Positions 1-8,521 of a DNA stretch of 64,000 nucleotides are shown here, piece after piece (the stretch's first letter is position 1; every line of letters starts with the position of its first letter). The position numbers and the translations under genes were made by a program. The notes under the pieces were generated by a model that saw only the letters and a program-made list of their open reading frames with translations, was not told the origin of the DNA and made no database searches. This DNA comes from Rhodococcus sp. SGAir0479 (lineage in GTDB: Bacteria > Actinomycetota > Actinomycetes > Mycobacteriales > Mycobacteriaceae), in NCBI RefSeq assembly GCF_005484805.1, contig NZ_CP039432.1:3782001-3846000 (forward strand). Direction: 5' to 3'.

Positions 1-736
1 ACATCGGCAGACTGCGTTGCTCGAACGCTTCGATACCGGCCCGGAAGTCGTCCGATTCCAGGACCGTCCGCAGCGCGTCGGCGGTGGCGTCCCAGCCGCG
101 CTCGTCCGCGGCGGCGAACTGCGCATCTAACGCGCGGAGGCTCTCGCGAACCGCTACGGGCGACGCCTGGCAGATCTCGTGCGCCATCCGCAGCGCCCCG
201 GCCAGTGCGGCCCCGTCTTCGGTCACCTCGTTGACGACCCCGAGGGTGTGGGCCCGCTCGGCCGACAGTGTGCGTCCGGTGATCATCAGCTCGCGCGCGA
301 CGTTGACCGGTAGTGCGCGCGGCGCCCGGAACAACGCGCCGGACGACGCGACGAGACCCCGGCGGGTTTCGGGCAGGCCGAATTCGGCGGTGCGGGCCGC
401 GACGACGAGGTCACAGGCCAGCGCGATCTCGAATCCGCCACCGAGCGCGTACCCCTCGACAGCGGCGATCAGCGGTGTGGCGCGCTTGCGGCGGATGATG
501 CCGTACTCGCCGCCGCGGGGCATCCGCAGATCGGCTCGTTCCCGGATGTCGGTGCCGGCGGAGAAGATGCGCGGCGTGCCGGTCACGATGCCCGCCCACA
601 GGTCCGGGTCGTCGTCGAGGAGGTCGAACGCCTCCTCCAGCCCCTCGGCCGTCCTGCGATCGATCGCGTTGCGCCGTTCCTCGCGTTCGATGTGGATCAC
701 GAGGATCCGGTCGCGGCGCTCGTACCGCACTGTCAT
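1..736 (-). CDS. Enoyl-CoA hydratase/isomerase (crotonase) family protein, 3' end cut by window edge
   Basis: The visible 245 residues from ATG at 736 (MTVRYERRDRIL) read as a crotonase fold. FSAGTDI near residue 60 corresponds to the first oxyanion-hole segment. GYALGGGFEIALACDL supplies the second oxyanion glycine and the first catalytic glutamate, and AEFGLPET the second, so both acid/base residues of hydratases are kept. Family members are usually 255-265 residues, so only about 10-20 C-terminal residues are missing. Its ATG overlaps the TGA of the upstream gene (ATGA at 733-736), implying translational coupling. The probable role is hydration or isomerisation of an enoyl-CoA in fatty-acid or aromatic side-chain degradation; the substrate cannot be told from sequence. 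Confidence 0.9.
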   Translation of the reverse strand, partial: MTVRYERRDRILVIHIEREERRNAIDRRTAEGLEEAFDLLDDDPDLWAGIVTGTPRIFSAGTDIRERADLRMPRGGEYGIIRRKRATPLIAAVEGYALGGGFEIALACDLVVAARTAEFGLPETRRGLVASSGALFRAPRALPVNVARELMITGRTLSAERAHTLGVVNEVTEDGAALAGALRMAHEICQASPVAVRESLRALDAQFAAADERGWDATADALRTVLESDDFRAGIEAFEQRSLPM

Positions 737-1248
737 CGCGTCGCCTCCGTCTCGACCCCGGGACCCGCCACGACCCCCGCCTGGTGGTACCGGATCCGGT
801 CGACGGTGCGCCGGTAGCGGGTGAGGTTACGGCGGTCCTCCCGTTCCTCGGTGACGCACGGAACGGTGCACTGGAGAACGAGATCGAAGGCGACCGGCTG
901 AACGTCGTTGAGTTCGAGCACCACTCGGATCAGGCGCAGTGGTTCGAGGATCTCGTACCGGATCGGGCCGACGTCCACGGAGTCCGGGTCGGCGGCCAAC
1001 TCCCGACTCGTGCGCACCGTCCACTGCTCGGTCCCGCGCGCCACACCGGCGTACCCGTCGACGACGTTGCGGTTGACGTACTTGCCGAATCCGAAACCGA
1101 TCTGGAGCGACCCGTCCCTCGCCGCCGCCATCAGGCACACCTTCTCGGTCCAGGAGTGGTCGGTCTGCGACACCGACGCGAACGTCTCCACGATCCGGTG
1201 GGTGAAGTACTCGTCCGCAGCCACGAGGGGCCCGACGGATCCGCCCAT
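733..1248 (-). CDS. Conserved hypothetical protein coupled to the crotonase gene
   Basis: A 171-residue protein starting MGGSVGPLVAADEYFTHRI. The ATG at 1248 is chosen because GGAGG lies 5 nt upstream; a longer open frame exists upstream but has no ribosome site and an unlikely composition. No signal peptide or membrane segment is visible. The alternating hydrophobic pattern suggests beta-strands (for example YEILEPLRLIRVVLE), and there is a weak resemblance to lipocalin-like CrtC/DUF7064-DUF7065 proteins, which are about twice this length, so this may be one half-domain. The coupling to the crotonase gene suggests a shared acyl-CoA or lipid pathway. The gene is divergent from a TetR gene that probably controls it. 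No function is assigned. Confidence 0.7.
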   Translation of the reverse strand: MGGSVGPLVAADEYFTHRIVETFASVSQTDHSWTEKVCLMAAARDGSLQIGFGFGKYVNRNVVDGYAGVARGTEQWTVRTSRELAADPDSVDVGPIRYEILEPLRLIRVVLELNDVQPVAFDLVLQCTVPCVTEEREDRRNLTRYRRTVDRIRYHQAGVVAGPGVETEATR

Positions 1249-1328
1249 GATCGCCTCCGTCCCGAATCGTGCACGGATCCGGCGGCGAAAGCCGCGCTTG
1301 CCGCACTTTTTCGACTGGAGGCTAAAGA

Positions 1329-1342
1329 TAGACGCAAGTCTA
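1329..1342. promoter_or_regulatory. Short palindrome in the divergent crotonase/TetR promoter region
   Basis: TAGAC-gcaa-GTCTA is a perfect 5-bp inverted repeat in the 275-bp gap (1249-1523) between the minus-strand crotonase unit and the plus-strand TetR gene. It is followed by an AT-rich stretch (TAGTTTTTGG) in otherwise GC-rich DNA. Position and symmetry fit an operator for the adjacent TetR protein, but the repeat is short and only one copy was found. The rest of the gap shows nothing else recognisable. Confidence 0.35.
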
Positions 1343-1523
1343 GTTTTTGGGAACACGTTCTGCCACACTTTCCGGCGGGCCCACGTGGACGGCCCGGCGG
1401 TGTCGGATTGGACAGGGACACGCCCCTCGGCGAAGACTGTCGGGTGCCATTTGCCCTGACAGGAACACTGCATCGGCTCGACGCCCGGCTCGAGGGCGCC
1501 GTCGACGGGGAAGTTCGGAGGAC

Positions 1524-2135
1524 ATGAACGAGCCCACGACACTCAGCCGCCGCGAACGCAACAAGCAGCAGACCCGCGGGAGACTGCTCGACGCGGCGCG
1601 CGAACTGTTCGCCGCACGCGGCGTCGTCAGCACCACGGTCGAGGACATCGCGGACCGGGCAGGGGTCTCCCGCGCGACGTTCTTCAACTATTTCCCCAGC
1701 AAGGACGAGCTGCTCTCGGCGCTGCACGCGAGCCACATGGATTCGATGGCCCGCGTGATCGACCAGCTCCTCGTGCGGGAGCTGACGACGACGGACCGGA
1801 TCGGCGCCCTGTTCGCCGATTTCGTCCGCTCGACCGAACAACTGCCCGGATACCTGAGGGCGGTGACGGGCGAACTCGAGCGCGACCTCGCCTCCCCCGA
1901 GATCAGCGTCGAGCGCACCGAACGCTTCAACGACGAGCTCCTGCGCATTCTCGAACCCGGGATCGCGGCCGGCGAGGTACGAACCGACTACCCGCCCCGT
2001 TTTCTGGCTCAGATGGTTGCGGCCGTCTACGTCTCGACGATCCGCTACTGGCGCCAGGACCCGGACTACGACCTCGCCGACGGCTTCGGCAAGGCGGCTC
2101 GATACGCGGCGGAGTCGCTCGCGCCCCGGCCGTGA
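1524..2135 (+). CDS. TetR/AcrR family transcriptional regulator
   Basis: A 203-residue TetR-type repressor. Residues about 12-60 carry the family DNA-binding domain (TRGRLLDAARELFAARG, then TTVEDIADRAGVSRATFFNYF), with the helix-turn-helix around AGVSRATFFNYFPSKDEL. The C-terminal region is the variable ligand-binding and dimer domain. ATG at 1524 is preceded by GGAGG, giving a better start than longer in-frame options. It is divergent from the crotonase unit, the usual arrangement for local control. The next gene is a close paralogue, sharing HMD, the ELxRDLA segment and the C-terminal [12 protein letters not shown], so the pair arose by tandem duplication. Confidence 0.92.
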   Translation: MNEPTTLSRRERNKQQTRGRLLDAARELFAARGVVSTTVEDIADRAGVSRATFFNYFPSKDELLSALHASHMDSMARVIDQLLVRELTTTDRIGALFADFVRSTEQLPGYLRAVTGELERDLASPEISVERTERFNDELLRILEPGIAAGEVRTDYPPRFLAQMVAAVYVSTIRYWRQDPDYDLADGFGKAARYAAESLAPRP

Positions 2136-2211
2136 CGCCGGACAGCGCGGATGTCGGTTTTGCGAACTTCCCCCGCGGACCAACATAACTCCGGGTATCT
2201 TTTTCTCGTCG

Positions 2212-2224
2212 GAACCACCGGTTC
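2212..2224. promoter_or_regulatory. Short inverted repeat upstream of the second TetR gene
   Basis: GAACC-acc-GGTTC lies 33 bp before the ATG at 2258, in the 122-bp gap between the two TetR genes. A repeat of this size and place could be an autoregulatory operator, but it may occur by chance in GC-rich DNA. Confidence 0.25.
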
Positions 2225-2257
2225 GGAAGCACCGGGGAAACACACGCGGGGGCGGAC

Positions 2258-2932
2258 ATGACGGACGGTCGCGAGATCAGCACGCGGCGCGAGGAACGCA
2301 AGCGCATGACGCGCGAACGTCTGCTCGACGCGAGCCGCGCGCTGTTCGCCGAGAACGGCTTCGACCAGACCACCATCGACGACATCGTCACCGCGGCCCG
2401 CGTGTCCCGCGGGACGTTCTTCAACTACTTCGAGAACAAGGACGCCGTCCTCGCTGCGCTGCACCGGACGCACATGGACAAGCTGCCGGGCATCATCGAC
2501 GACCTGCTGGCCCGGGATCTCACCACCGCCGAGCGGATCCACTCGCTCTTCGACGACGTCGTCGAGGCCGCCGTCACCCTCGAGCGGTACTTCCGTGCCA
2601 CCACGCGCGAACTCGATCGCGATCTCGCGACACCGGCGCAGAGCGCCGCCCGCACGGAGCGCTTCATCGTCGCGTTCGGACGGATCCTCGAGGCCGGCAT
2701 CCCGCGCGGGGAGGTGCGCCGGGACTACTCGTTGCGATTCCTCTCGCAGATGGTGACCGCGGTGTACGTCACGACGATCCGGTACTGGCGCCAGGACACC
2801 GTCCGCGACATGAACGTCGAGTTCGAGCGCGCCGCCCGGTTCATCGCGGAAGCGGTCGCGCCCCCGGAGACGGGAAACCCGTCCGGCCCGATGGGGGGGA
2901 GGTTCGGGCCGGACGGGCGATCGGGGAGCTAG
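2258..2932 (+). CDS. TetR/AcrR family transcriptional regulator (paralogue of the preceding gene)
   Basis: A 224-residue TetR-type regulator with the N-terminal helix-turn-helix ([21 protein letters not shown], residues about 36-56) and an all-helical ligand domain. It shares strong block similarity with the preceding gene: ARxLFAxxG, the HMDxxxxIIDxLLxRxLTT region, RxTxELxRDLA and [12 protein letters not shown]. The last about 22 residues are Gly/Pro-rich and are encoded by a perfect 14-bp inverted repeat that probably also serves as terminator. The TAG overlaps the opposite-strand stop of the CoA-transferase gene (CTAG at 2929-2932). Its target is unknown; the neighbouring homogentisate operon is possible but ends, not starts, here. 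Confidence 0.92.
   Translation: MTDGREISTRREERKRMTRERLLDASRALFAENGFDQTTIDDIVTAARVSRGTFFNYFENKDAVLAALHRTHMDKLPGIIDDLLARDLTTAERIHSLFDDVVEAAVTLERYFRATTRELDRDLATPAQSAARTERFIVAFGRILEAGIPRGEVRRDYSLRFLSQMVTAVYVTTIRYWRQDTVRDMNVEFERAARFIAEAVAPPETGNPSGPMGGRFGPDGRSGS
2878..2917. terminator. Hairpin embedded in the 3' end of the second TetR gene
   Basis: CCCGTCCGGCCCGA (2878-2891) and TCGGGCCGGACGGG (2904-2917) are perfectly complementary over 14 bp with a 12-nt loop. The hairpin sits between two convergent genes, inside coding sequence. It lacks a U-tract, which is common for actinobacterial terminators, and could act in both directions. Confidence 0.7.
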
Positions 2933-3579
2933 GCGGCGTCGCCGTCCAGCTCTACGGCCAGCTCGGTGCCGGTCGCGGACGTGATCTGTTCCACGGTGAC
3001 GCCGGGCGCGAGTTCCCGCAGCACCAGGGCGTCGTCCCGTACGTCGATCACGCCGAGGTTGGTGATGATGCGCTGCACCACCGCCTTACCCGTCAGCGGC
3101 AGCGTGCACTGCTCGACGATCTTGGCGCCGCCATCGCGGTCGGTGTGTTCCATGACCACGATGACGCGCCGGGCACCGTGCACCAGATCCATGGCGCCGC
3201 CCATACCCTTGACCATCTTGCCCGGCACCATCCAGTTGGCCAGGTCGCCGTGTCGCGAGACCTGCATGCCACCCAGGACCGCGGTGTCGATGTGGCCACC
3301 GCGAATCATGCCGAACGACAACGCCGAATCGAAGAACGCGGCACCGGGGTTGACCGTCACGGTCTCCTTACCGGCGTTGATGAGGTCGGGATCGACCTCG
3401 TCCTCCGTCGGGTAGGGGCCGGTACCCAGGATGCCGTTCTCCGAATGCAGAACCACCTTCACCCCTGCGGGCAGGTAGTTCGGGATCAGGGTCGGCAACC
3501 CGATCCCCAGATTGACGTACTCGCCGTCGATCATCTCGGCCGCGGCGCGCGCGGCCATCTGCTCACGTGACCAGCTCAT
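2929..3579 (-). CDS. scoB: 3-oxoacid CoA-transferase subunit B
   Basis: A 216-residue beta subunit of a family I CoA-transferase. It has the NLGIGLPT nucleotide-loop motif at residues about 23-30 and the SENGILG signature, whose Glu47 is the residue that forms the glutamyl-CoA thioester intermediate. Length is normal for a separate B subunit. The start overlaps the A-subunit stop by 4 nt (3576-3579). As the last gene of an hmgA-fahA operon it most likely activates acetoacetate to acetoacetyl-CoA using succinyl-CoA, so thiolase can finish tyrosine breakdown. A 3-oxoadipate specificity (PcaJ-like) cannot be excluded from sequence alone, but the context favours acetoacetate. Confidence 0.9.
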   Translation of the reverse strand: MSWSREQMAARAAAEMIDGEYVNLGIGLPTLIPNYLPAGVKVVLHSENGILGTGPYPTEDEVDPDLINAGKETVTVNPGAAFFDSALSFGMIRGGHIDTAVLGGMQVSRHGDLANWMVPGKMVKGMGGAMDLVHGARRVIVVMEHTDRDGGAKIVEQCTLPLTGKAVVQRIITNLGVIDVRDDALVLRELAPGVTVEQITSATGTELAVELDGDAA

Positions 3580-4322
3580 GCCGACACCGTCCGCTTCTCG
3601 ATCCGCTTGTCCTGGATGCCGGTGTGCACCACCCGCTGCACGAACACGCCGGGCAGGTGCACCTGTGCGGGATCGAGCTCACCCGGCTCCACCAGCTTCT
3701 CGACCTGCACGATGGTGGTCCGGCCCGCCATCGCCGCCAACGGATTGAAATTCATGGCGGTCTTGGCGAACACGAGGTTGCCTTCGGTGTCGCCGATCTC
3801 GGCGTGCACCAGTGCGAAGTCCGCGACGATCGACTCCTCGAGCACGTACGTCCTGCCGCCGAACTCGCGGGTCTCCTTGGGCGGCGACGCGACCGCGACC
3901 GAGCCGTCGGCGTGGTAGCGCCACGGCAGACCGCCCTCGGACACCGGAGTGCCGACACCGGCCGGCGTGTAGAACGCCGGGATACCCGCGCCACCCGCAC
4001 GCATCCGCTCGGCGAGGGTGCCCTGCGGGGTCAGCTCCACCTCCAGCTCACCCGACAGGTACTGCCGCGCGAACTCCTTGTTCTCCCCCACGTACGACGC
4101 GGTCACCCGACGGATCTGTCCGGCCGACAACAGCGTTCCCAGACCCCAGTCGTCCACACCGCAGTTGTTCGAGAACACCTCGAGTCCCGTCACACCCCGA
4201 TCCGCGAGACCCGCGATGAGTTCGTTCGGGATGCCGCACAGCCCGAAACCACCCACCGCGAGCGACGATCCGTCCGCGATGTCGGCGACGGCCTCGGCGG
4301 CGGTTGCGACGACCTTGCTCAT
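3576..4322 (-). CDS. scoA: 3-oxoacid CoA-transferase subunit A
   Basis: A 248-residue alpha subunit of a family I CoA-transferase, with the glycine-rich [14 protein letters not shown] segment near residues 21-35 and [22 protein letters not shown] CoA-binding region around 130-150. It pairs with the following B-subunit gene, overlapping by 4 nt. Its start overlaps the stop of the fumarylacetoacetase gene (4319-4322), so the two subunits and the hydrolase are translationally coupled. The enzyme would use the acetoacetate released by fumarylacetoacetase. Confidence 0.9.
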   Translation of the reverse strand: MSKVVATAAEAVADIADGSSLAVGGFGLCGIPNELIAGLADRGVTGLEVFSNNCGVDDWGLGTLLSAGQIRRVTASYVGENKEFARQYLSGELEVELTPQGTLAERMRAGGAGIPAFYTPAGVGTPVSEGGLPWRYHADGSVAVASPPKETREFGGRTYVLEESIVADFALVHAEIGDTEGNLVFAKTAMNFNPLAAMAGRTTIVQVEKLVEPGELDPAQVHLPGVFVQRVVHTGIQDKRIEKRTVSA

Positions 4323-5503
4323 CGGGCACCACCGGTGGCGGGCAGGATGCGGGCGCGGACCTCACCGAAGCCGATGCGGCCGCCGTTCGTACCGGGCGCG
4401 GTCGCCGAGATGGAGATCTCGTCGCCGTCCTCGATGAACGTGCGCTGCTCCCCGGCCACCTCGACAGGCTCGGCGCCGCCCCAGGTCAACTCGATGAAGG
4501 CGCCTCGTTGCGCCTTCTCGGGACCCGAGATGGTGCCGGAACCGAACAGGTCCCCGGTGCTCGCCGCGGCACCGTTGACGGTGGTGTGCGCCAGCATCTG
4601 TGCTGGCGACCAGTACATCTGGGCGTAGGGCGGGCGGGAGACGACGTCGCCGTTCCACTCCACCGCGAGATCGATGTCCAGACCCCACTTCTCCTGCCCC
4701 TGCAGGTACGGCAGCGGGGTCGGATCCTGCACCGGGGTGTCGACGCGGGCAGCCTCGAGCGCGAGCAGCGGCACGACCCATGGGGAGATGGACGTCGCGA
4801 AGCTCTTGCCCAGGTTGGGCCCCAGCGGGACGTACTCCCATGCCTGGATGTCGCGCGCCGACCAGTCGTTGAGGATCACGGCGCCGAAGCAGTGCTCGGC
4901 GAACTGGTCCGGGGTGATCGAGCTGCCCATCGGCGATCCGACGCCGACGATGAAGCCCATCTCGGCCTCGATGTCCAGGCGGACCGACGGACCGAACGTG
5001 GGGGCTGCGTCGGCCGGCGCCTTGCGCTGGCCGCACGGGCGCACGATGTCGACACCCGAGACCACGACGGTGCTGGAGCGGCCGTGGTAGCCGACCGGCA
5101 GGTGCTTCCAGTTGGGCATCAGCGCAGCCGAATCCGGACGGAAGAGCCGACCGAGGTTGGTGGCGTGGTTCTCCGACGCGTAGAAGTCGACGTAGTCCGC
5201 GACCGTGATCGGCAGGTGCATCGTGACCTCGTCGACCGCGAAGACCGCATCGTCGGCGAGTTCGCCGGTCACCAGCTCCGTGAGCCGGGCACGGACCTCG
5301 ACCCAGCGGTCCCGGCCCTGGGCCATGAACGCGTTGAGCGTCGGCTGGGCGAAGATGTCGTCGCCGAGCACCTTCGCGAGATCGACGACGCTGTCGCCGA
5401 CGCGCACGCCGACCCGCGGGCCCGCATCGGCGGTCGAGAACACGCCGTACGGCAGGTTGTCGGTACCGAACAGGGAATCGGCAGGAATCGAGATGACGGT
5501 CAT
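4319..5503 (-). CDS. fahA: Fumarylacetoacetase
   Basis: A 394-residue fumarylacetoacetase, close to the normal 410-420. The metal ligands expected from the mammalian enzyme are present: Asp106 in VDFYASENH, Glu179 and Glu181 in LDIEAE, Asp213 in LNDWSARDI. His113 of the same ASENH segment matches the catalytic base. GYHGRSSTVVVSG and PLGPNLGKSFATSISPW are further family blocks. It cleaves fumarylacetoacetate to fumarate and acetoacetate, the last hydrolytic step of tyrosine/homogentisate catabolism. It overlaps both neighbours by ATGA junctions. Confidence 0.95.
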   Translation of the reverse strand: MTVISIPADSLFGTDNLPYGVFSTADAGPRVGVRVGDSVVDLAKVLGDDIFAQPTLNAFMAQGRDRWVEVRARLTELVTGELADDAVFAVDEVTMHLPITVADYVDFYASENHATNLGRLFRPDSAALMPNWKHLPVGYHGRSSTVVVSGVDIVRPCGQRKAPADAAPTFGPSVRLDIEAEMGFIVGVGSPMGSSITPDQFAEHCFGAVILNDWSARDIQAWEYVPLGPNLGKSFATSISPWVVPLLALEAARVDTPVQDPTPLPYLQGQEKWGLDIDLAVEWNGDVVSRPPYAQMYWSPAQMLAHTTVNGAAASTGDLFGSGTISGPEKAQRGAFIELTWGGAEPVEVAGEQRTFIEDGDEISISATAPGTNGGRIGFGEVRARILPATGGAR

Positions 5504-6411
5504 GCGCGGCTTCCTTCGTCGATCGAGTTGGAATCCACCGAACCCGTAGGCGCGGAGGGCTCGGTGGATGCTGAGGGCACCAGTCCGAGGCCGACCAGTT
5601 CGGTCAGCGGGTCACTGATGCTGCAGGTGCCGAAGGACATGAAGTTCGCGCGCAGCGCCTCCACTTCCTCGGCCGACAGCCCGTTCAATCGGTCTGCCAG
5701 GCGCTTCCCGTCCCGGTCCGCCAGTGTCGACGCGATCTCGTCGACACCCGCGCCGCCGGCGGCCCGGTGGGCCGCCAGCATGACGTTGAGGAAGCCGTGC
5801 TGTTCGAATCCGGTGTCCGGGTCCGTGTTCCGCACCGCGTGGTGCAGGCCGGCCGTCGCCTTGAACCGCACGCCCGCGCCGACGACGGCGTGGATGGCGG
5901 CGGCGAGCTCGGCCTCGTCCGGGTACGCGGTGGCGACGACGCCGCCGGTCCGGAACTTCGCGGCGTACGCCGTCCCGGCGAGCCGGGCGAGGATCTCGGG
6001 ACGGCGCTCGTCGCGCGGGACCTCGACGAAGATGTCCACTCCCGGTGCAGCCGAGGCGATCTCGTCGAGAGCCGCGAGCAGGGCATCCGGCGTCTGCCCC
6101 TCGGCGACGGCGATCTCCATCGCCACGAGCTTCACGCCGTCGATCGAACGCAGCTGCGCGAGCGCCGCAGGCACCGCGTCGGTGCCGGCAGGCACGGTGA
6201 GGCTCAGGTCGAGCTCACCGTCCTGCTCCGCGACGATGGCGGGCAGTTCACCCAGGCGCGGCGCCGGGAACACGAACGGACCCACCAGTGCGGCGTGCGC
6301 GCTGCGCTCGTGCGCGAGGTGCGCCGGGACCGCGGTGTCCATCGGTGCGTTGCCCGGAGGGAACAGCGCCGCGTCGTCGCACAGACCGGTCAGCAACGGA
6401 GAGATGGTCAC
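5500..6411 (-). CDS. Unassigned protein encoded between hmgA and fahA
   Basis: A 303-residue protein starting at GTG 6411, chosen because GTGA overlaps the hmgA stop; a longer in-frame extension lies inside hmgA. Visible features: an N-terminal LLTGLCDDAALFPPGN block, alternating hydrophobic strands and helices suggesting a TIM-barrel, a PRDERRPEI segment, and a KATAGLHHAVR motif near residue 205 with paired His. Near the C-terminus there is FMSFGTCSI. It is not a GST, so it is not an ordinary glutathione-dependent maleylacetoacetate isomerase. Actinobacteria lack glutathione, and this is the only unassigned gene in an otherwise complete homogentisate operon, so I infer, without proof, that it may do or support the isomerase step. 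Confidence 0.8.
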   Translation of the reverse strand: MTISPLLTGLCDDAALFPPGNAPMDTAVPAHLAHERSAHAALVGPFVFPAPRLGELPAIVAEQDGELDLSLTVPAGTDAVPAALAQLRSIDGVKLVAMEIAVAEGQTPDALLAALDEIASAAPGVDIFVEVPRDERRPEILARLAGTAYAAKFRTGGVVATAYPDEAELAAAIHAVVGAGVRFKATAGLHHAVRNTDPDTGFEQHGFLNVMLAAHRAAGGAGVDEIASTLADRDGKRLADRLNGLSAEEVEALRANFMSFGTCSISDPLTELVGLGLVPSASTEPSAPTGSVDSNSIDEGSRA

Positions 6412-7634
6412 TTGCTCGGCCCCCGCCCGGACTGCGTCGAAGCCGGCCCACGCCCGGACCAGGACCACGCGTAGCCCTCGTCCTCGCACGCCAGCGCGCC
6501 CTCACCGAGCTCGAGCGGACGGAAGGTGTCGACCATGACCGCCAGCTCGTCGAAGAACTCGACACCGATGCTGCGCTCGTACGCGCCCGGCTGCGGACCG
6601 TGGGCGTGGCCGCCGGGATGGATCGAGATCGAGCCCTGCCCGATGCCCGAGCCCTTGCGGGCCTCGTAGTCGCCGCCGCAGTAGAACATGATCTCGTCGG
6701 AGTCCACGTTGGAGTGGTAGTACGGCACCGGAATCGACAGCGGGTGGTAGTCGACCTTGCGCGGCACGAAGTTGCAGATGACGAAGTTGTTGCCCTCGAA
6801 CGCCTGGTGCGCCGGTGGCGGCTGGTGCACGCGACCGGTGATGGGCTCGTAGTCGGAGATGTTGAAGGTGTACGGGTACAGGCAGCCGTCCCACCCGACG
6901 ACGTCGAACGGGTGGTTCGGGTACACCATGCGGGTGCCGACGATCGCGCCGCCGGCACGGTGCTTGACGAGCACCTCGACGTCGGTGCCCTCCGCGAGGA
7001 GCGGCTCCGCGGGGCCGTGCAGGTCGCGTTCACAGAACGGCGCGTGCTCGAGGAACTGCCCGAACTTCGACAGGTAGCGCTTGGGCGGCACGATGTGGCT
7101 GTTCGCCTCGATCGCATACGCGCGCAACGGTTCCGAACCCTGTGGCACCCAGCGGTGGGTGGTCGACATCGGGATCAGGACGTAGTCGCCCTGGCGGGCG
7201 CGGAGCGCACCGAACACGGTCTCGACGATCGCCTCGCCGGACTCGACGTACACCATCTCGTCACCGAGCGAGTTGCGGTACAGCGGCGATTCCTTGGCGG
7301 AGACGACGTACGAGATCCGCACGTCGGCGTTGCCGAGGATCAGCCGGCGTCCGGTGACCACGTCGGTCTCGGCCCAGATCTCTTCGGGGAAGAGGTCGTG
7401 CAGCTTCAGGTGTCGCGGCTTGAGCGGATGGTTCGGCGTGGTCGTCTGGTCGCGCAGCTCCCACACGGTCGCGTCGACGATGGCCGACGGGATGTGGCGG
7501 TGGTACAGCAGCGACGAGTCGGAGGAGAAGCCCTCCTCGCCCATCAGCTCCTCGAAATAGAGCCGGCCGTCGGAGTCCCGATGCTGGGTGTGACGCTTCG
7601 GCGGGATGTTGCCGAGCTGACGGTAGAACGCCAT
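6408..7634 (-). CDS. hmgA: Homogentisate 1,2-dioxygenase
   Basis: A 408-residue cupin dioxygenase that opens the homogentisate ring to maleylacetoacetate using Fe(II) and O2. Its C-terminal half has the expected iron-site order: HSNVDSDEIMFY (His then Glu seven residues on) followed by SIHPGGHAHGPQPG. Further family blocks are VYPNHPFDVVGWDGCLYPY and FVPRKVDYHPLSIPVPYYHSNV. ATG at 7634 is preceded by AGGAGG. It is the first gene of a five-gene operon; an operator-like site lies about 107 bp upstream and the adjacent MarR gene is the likely regulator. Confidence 0.95.
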   Translation of the reverse strand: MAFYRQLGNIPPKRHTQHRDSDGRLYFEELMGEEGFSSDSSLLYHRHIPSAIVDATVWELRDQTTTPNHPLKPRHLKLHDLFPEEIWAETDVVTGRRLILGNADVRISYVVSAKESPLYRNSLGDEMVYVESGEAIVETVFGALRARQGDYVLIPMSTTHRWVPQGSEPLRAYAIEANSHIVPPKRYLSKFGQFLEHAPFCERDLHGPAEPLLAEGTDVEVLVKHRAGGAIVGTRMVYPNHPFDVVGWDGCLYPYTFNISDYEPITGRVHQPPPAHQAFEGNNFVICNFVPRKVDYHPLSIPVPYYHSNVDSDEIMFYCGGDYEARKGSGIGQGSISIHPGGHAHGPQPGAYERSIGVEFFDELAVMVDTFRPLELGEGALACEDEGYAWSWSGRGPASTQSGRGPSK

Positions 7635-7741
7635 GGCCGGGCCTCCTGGTGTGCTCGCGCCCGTTCACGGGCTGTGGTTGTCACCGTCGGCGGAACAGCA
7701 GCGCGGCGTGATCGTCACGGCCGCCGGTCCCTCTCCGCGGT

Positions 7742-7759
7742 TAGTAAACAGATTAACTA
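7742..7759. promoter_or_regulatory. Operator-like site upstream of hmgA
   Basis: TAGT-aaACAGATta-ACTA, 18 bp, in the gap 7635-7895 between hmgA and marR. The same pattern TAGTnnACAGATnnACTA recurs in reverse orientation at 8522-8539. The AT-rich site may overlap the hmgA promoter on the minus strand. A second small palindrome, CGTGA-tcg-TCACG at 7707-7719, lies closer to the gene. Binding by the neighbouring MarR protein is inferred. Confidence 0.6.
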
Positions 7760-7895
7760 GTTCGGGCGCGTGAGCGCAACCACACGGGCGGGATTCGTCA
7801 CGCCCGTCCCCCGGGTGGTGCGCACTTGTCGCGTCGAGCCGCCCGCCCACCCTGCGTCGTGCGCACTCGTCGCGCGGAAACGGGTCCCGGCGAGG

Positions 7896-8453
7896 TCAGT
7901 TGCGGCCGCGGACGTCGAACTGGCTGCGATTGGTGATGAGCTTGTCGAGCAGCATGACGAGGATGTGCTGTTCAGCTTCGGTGAGCACACTCGCCCATGC
8001 GTACTCACGCTCGTTGTGCTCACGGTAGGTCGCGGCCATCTCGGCGCGGCCCTTCTCGGTGAGCGACAGCTGTACCGAGCGCCCGTCGTGGGCGTCGGGA
8101 GTGCGCTCGAGCAGCCCGGCGGCCTCCAGCGTCTTCGTCAGATTCGAGACCGCGGCCCGGCTCATGCCGGTGAGCTTGGCGGCGCTCTTGGGTTCGATCG
8201 GGCCGGCCAGCCACGTCACGAACATCAGCCGGAATGCCGACCACGACAGCCCCCGGGGCCGGTGCACCGACGACTCCAGGTCGTAGGTGACGACGTTGGC
8301 CGCCCGGTTGAGCGTGAGCAACACCTGGGTGGCCAGCTGATGAGTGGAGCCGAACTCGGTACTCAGCCGCCTGCTGGCGAGATCGATGAACGACCAGAAG
8401 TCGAGCGAGCCGGGCGTCACCGACTCCTCCACCGCACCGTGCCCGTCGTCCAT
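7896..8453 (-). CDS. MarR family transcriptional regulator
   Basis: A 185-residue winged-helix regulator. The recognition region reads PKSAAKLTGMSRAAVSNLTKTLEAAGLLERTPDAHDGRSVQLSLTEKG (given here as blocks around residues 100-150): the helix-turn-helix at SRAAVSNLTKTLE, then the MarR wing with the conserved D-x-R (DGRSVQL). The start at 8453 gives MDDGHGAVEES; the open frame continues upstream without support. It is encoded just upstream of the homogentisate operon on the same strand and has a matching operator-like site on each side, so local repression released by an aromatic ligand is likely. Confidence 0.88.
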   Translation of the reverse strand: MDDGHGAVEESVTPGSLDFWSFIDLASRRLSTEFGSTHQLATQVLLTLNRAANVVTYDLESSVHRPRGLSWSAFRLMFVTWLAGPIEPKSAAKLTGMSRAAVSNLTKTLEAAGLLERTPDAHDGRSVQLSLTEKGRAEMAATYREHNEREYAWASVLTEAEQHILVMLLDKLITNRSQFDVRGRN

Positions 8454-8521
8454 GCGCCCCACACTATCGCGGCTCACGGCACCCGGGCGCCGGCCCGACG
8501 GTCCTGGATAACTCACGCAAA

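Noticed and set aside
4304-6538. 744-residue plus-strand open frame
   Set aside because: It is antisense to fahA and the hmgA-fahA spacer gene; composition is typical of a shadow frame.
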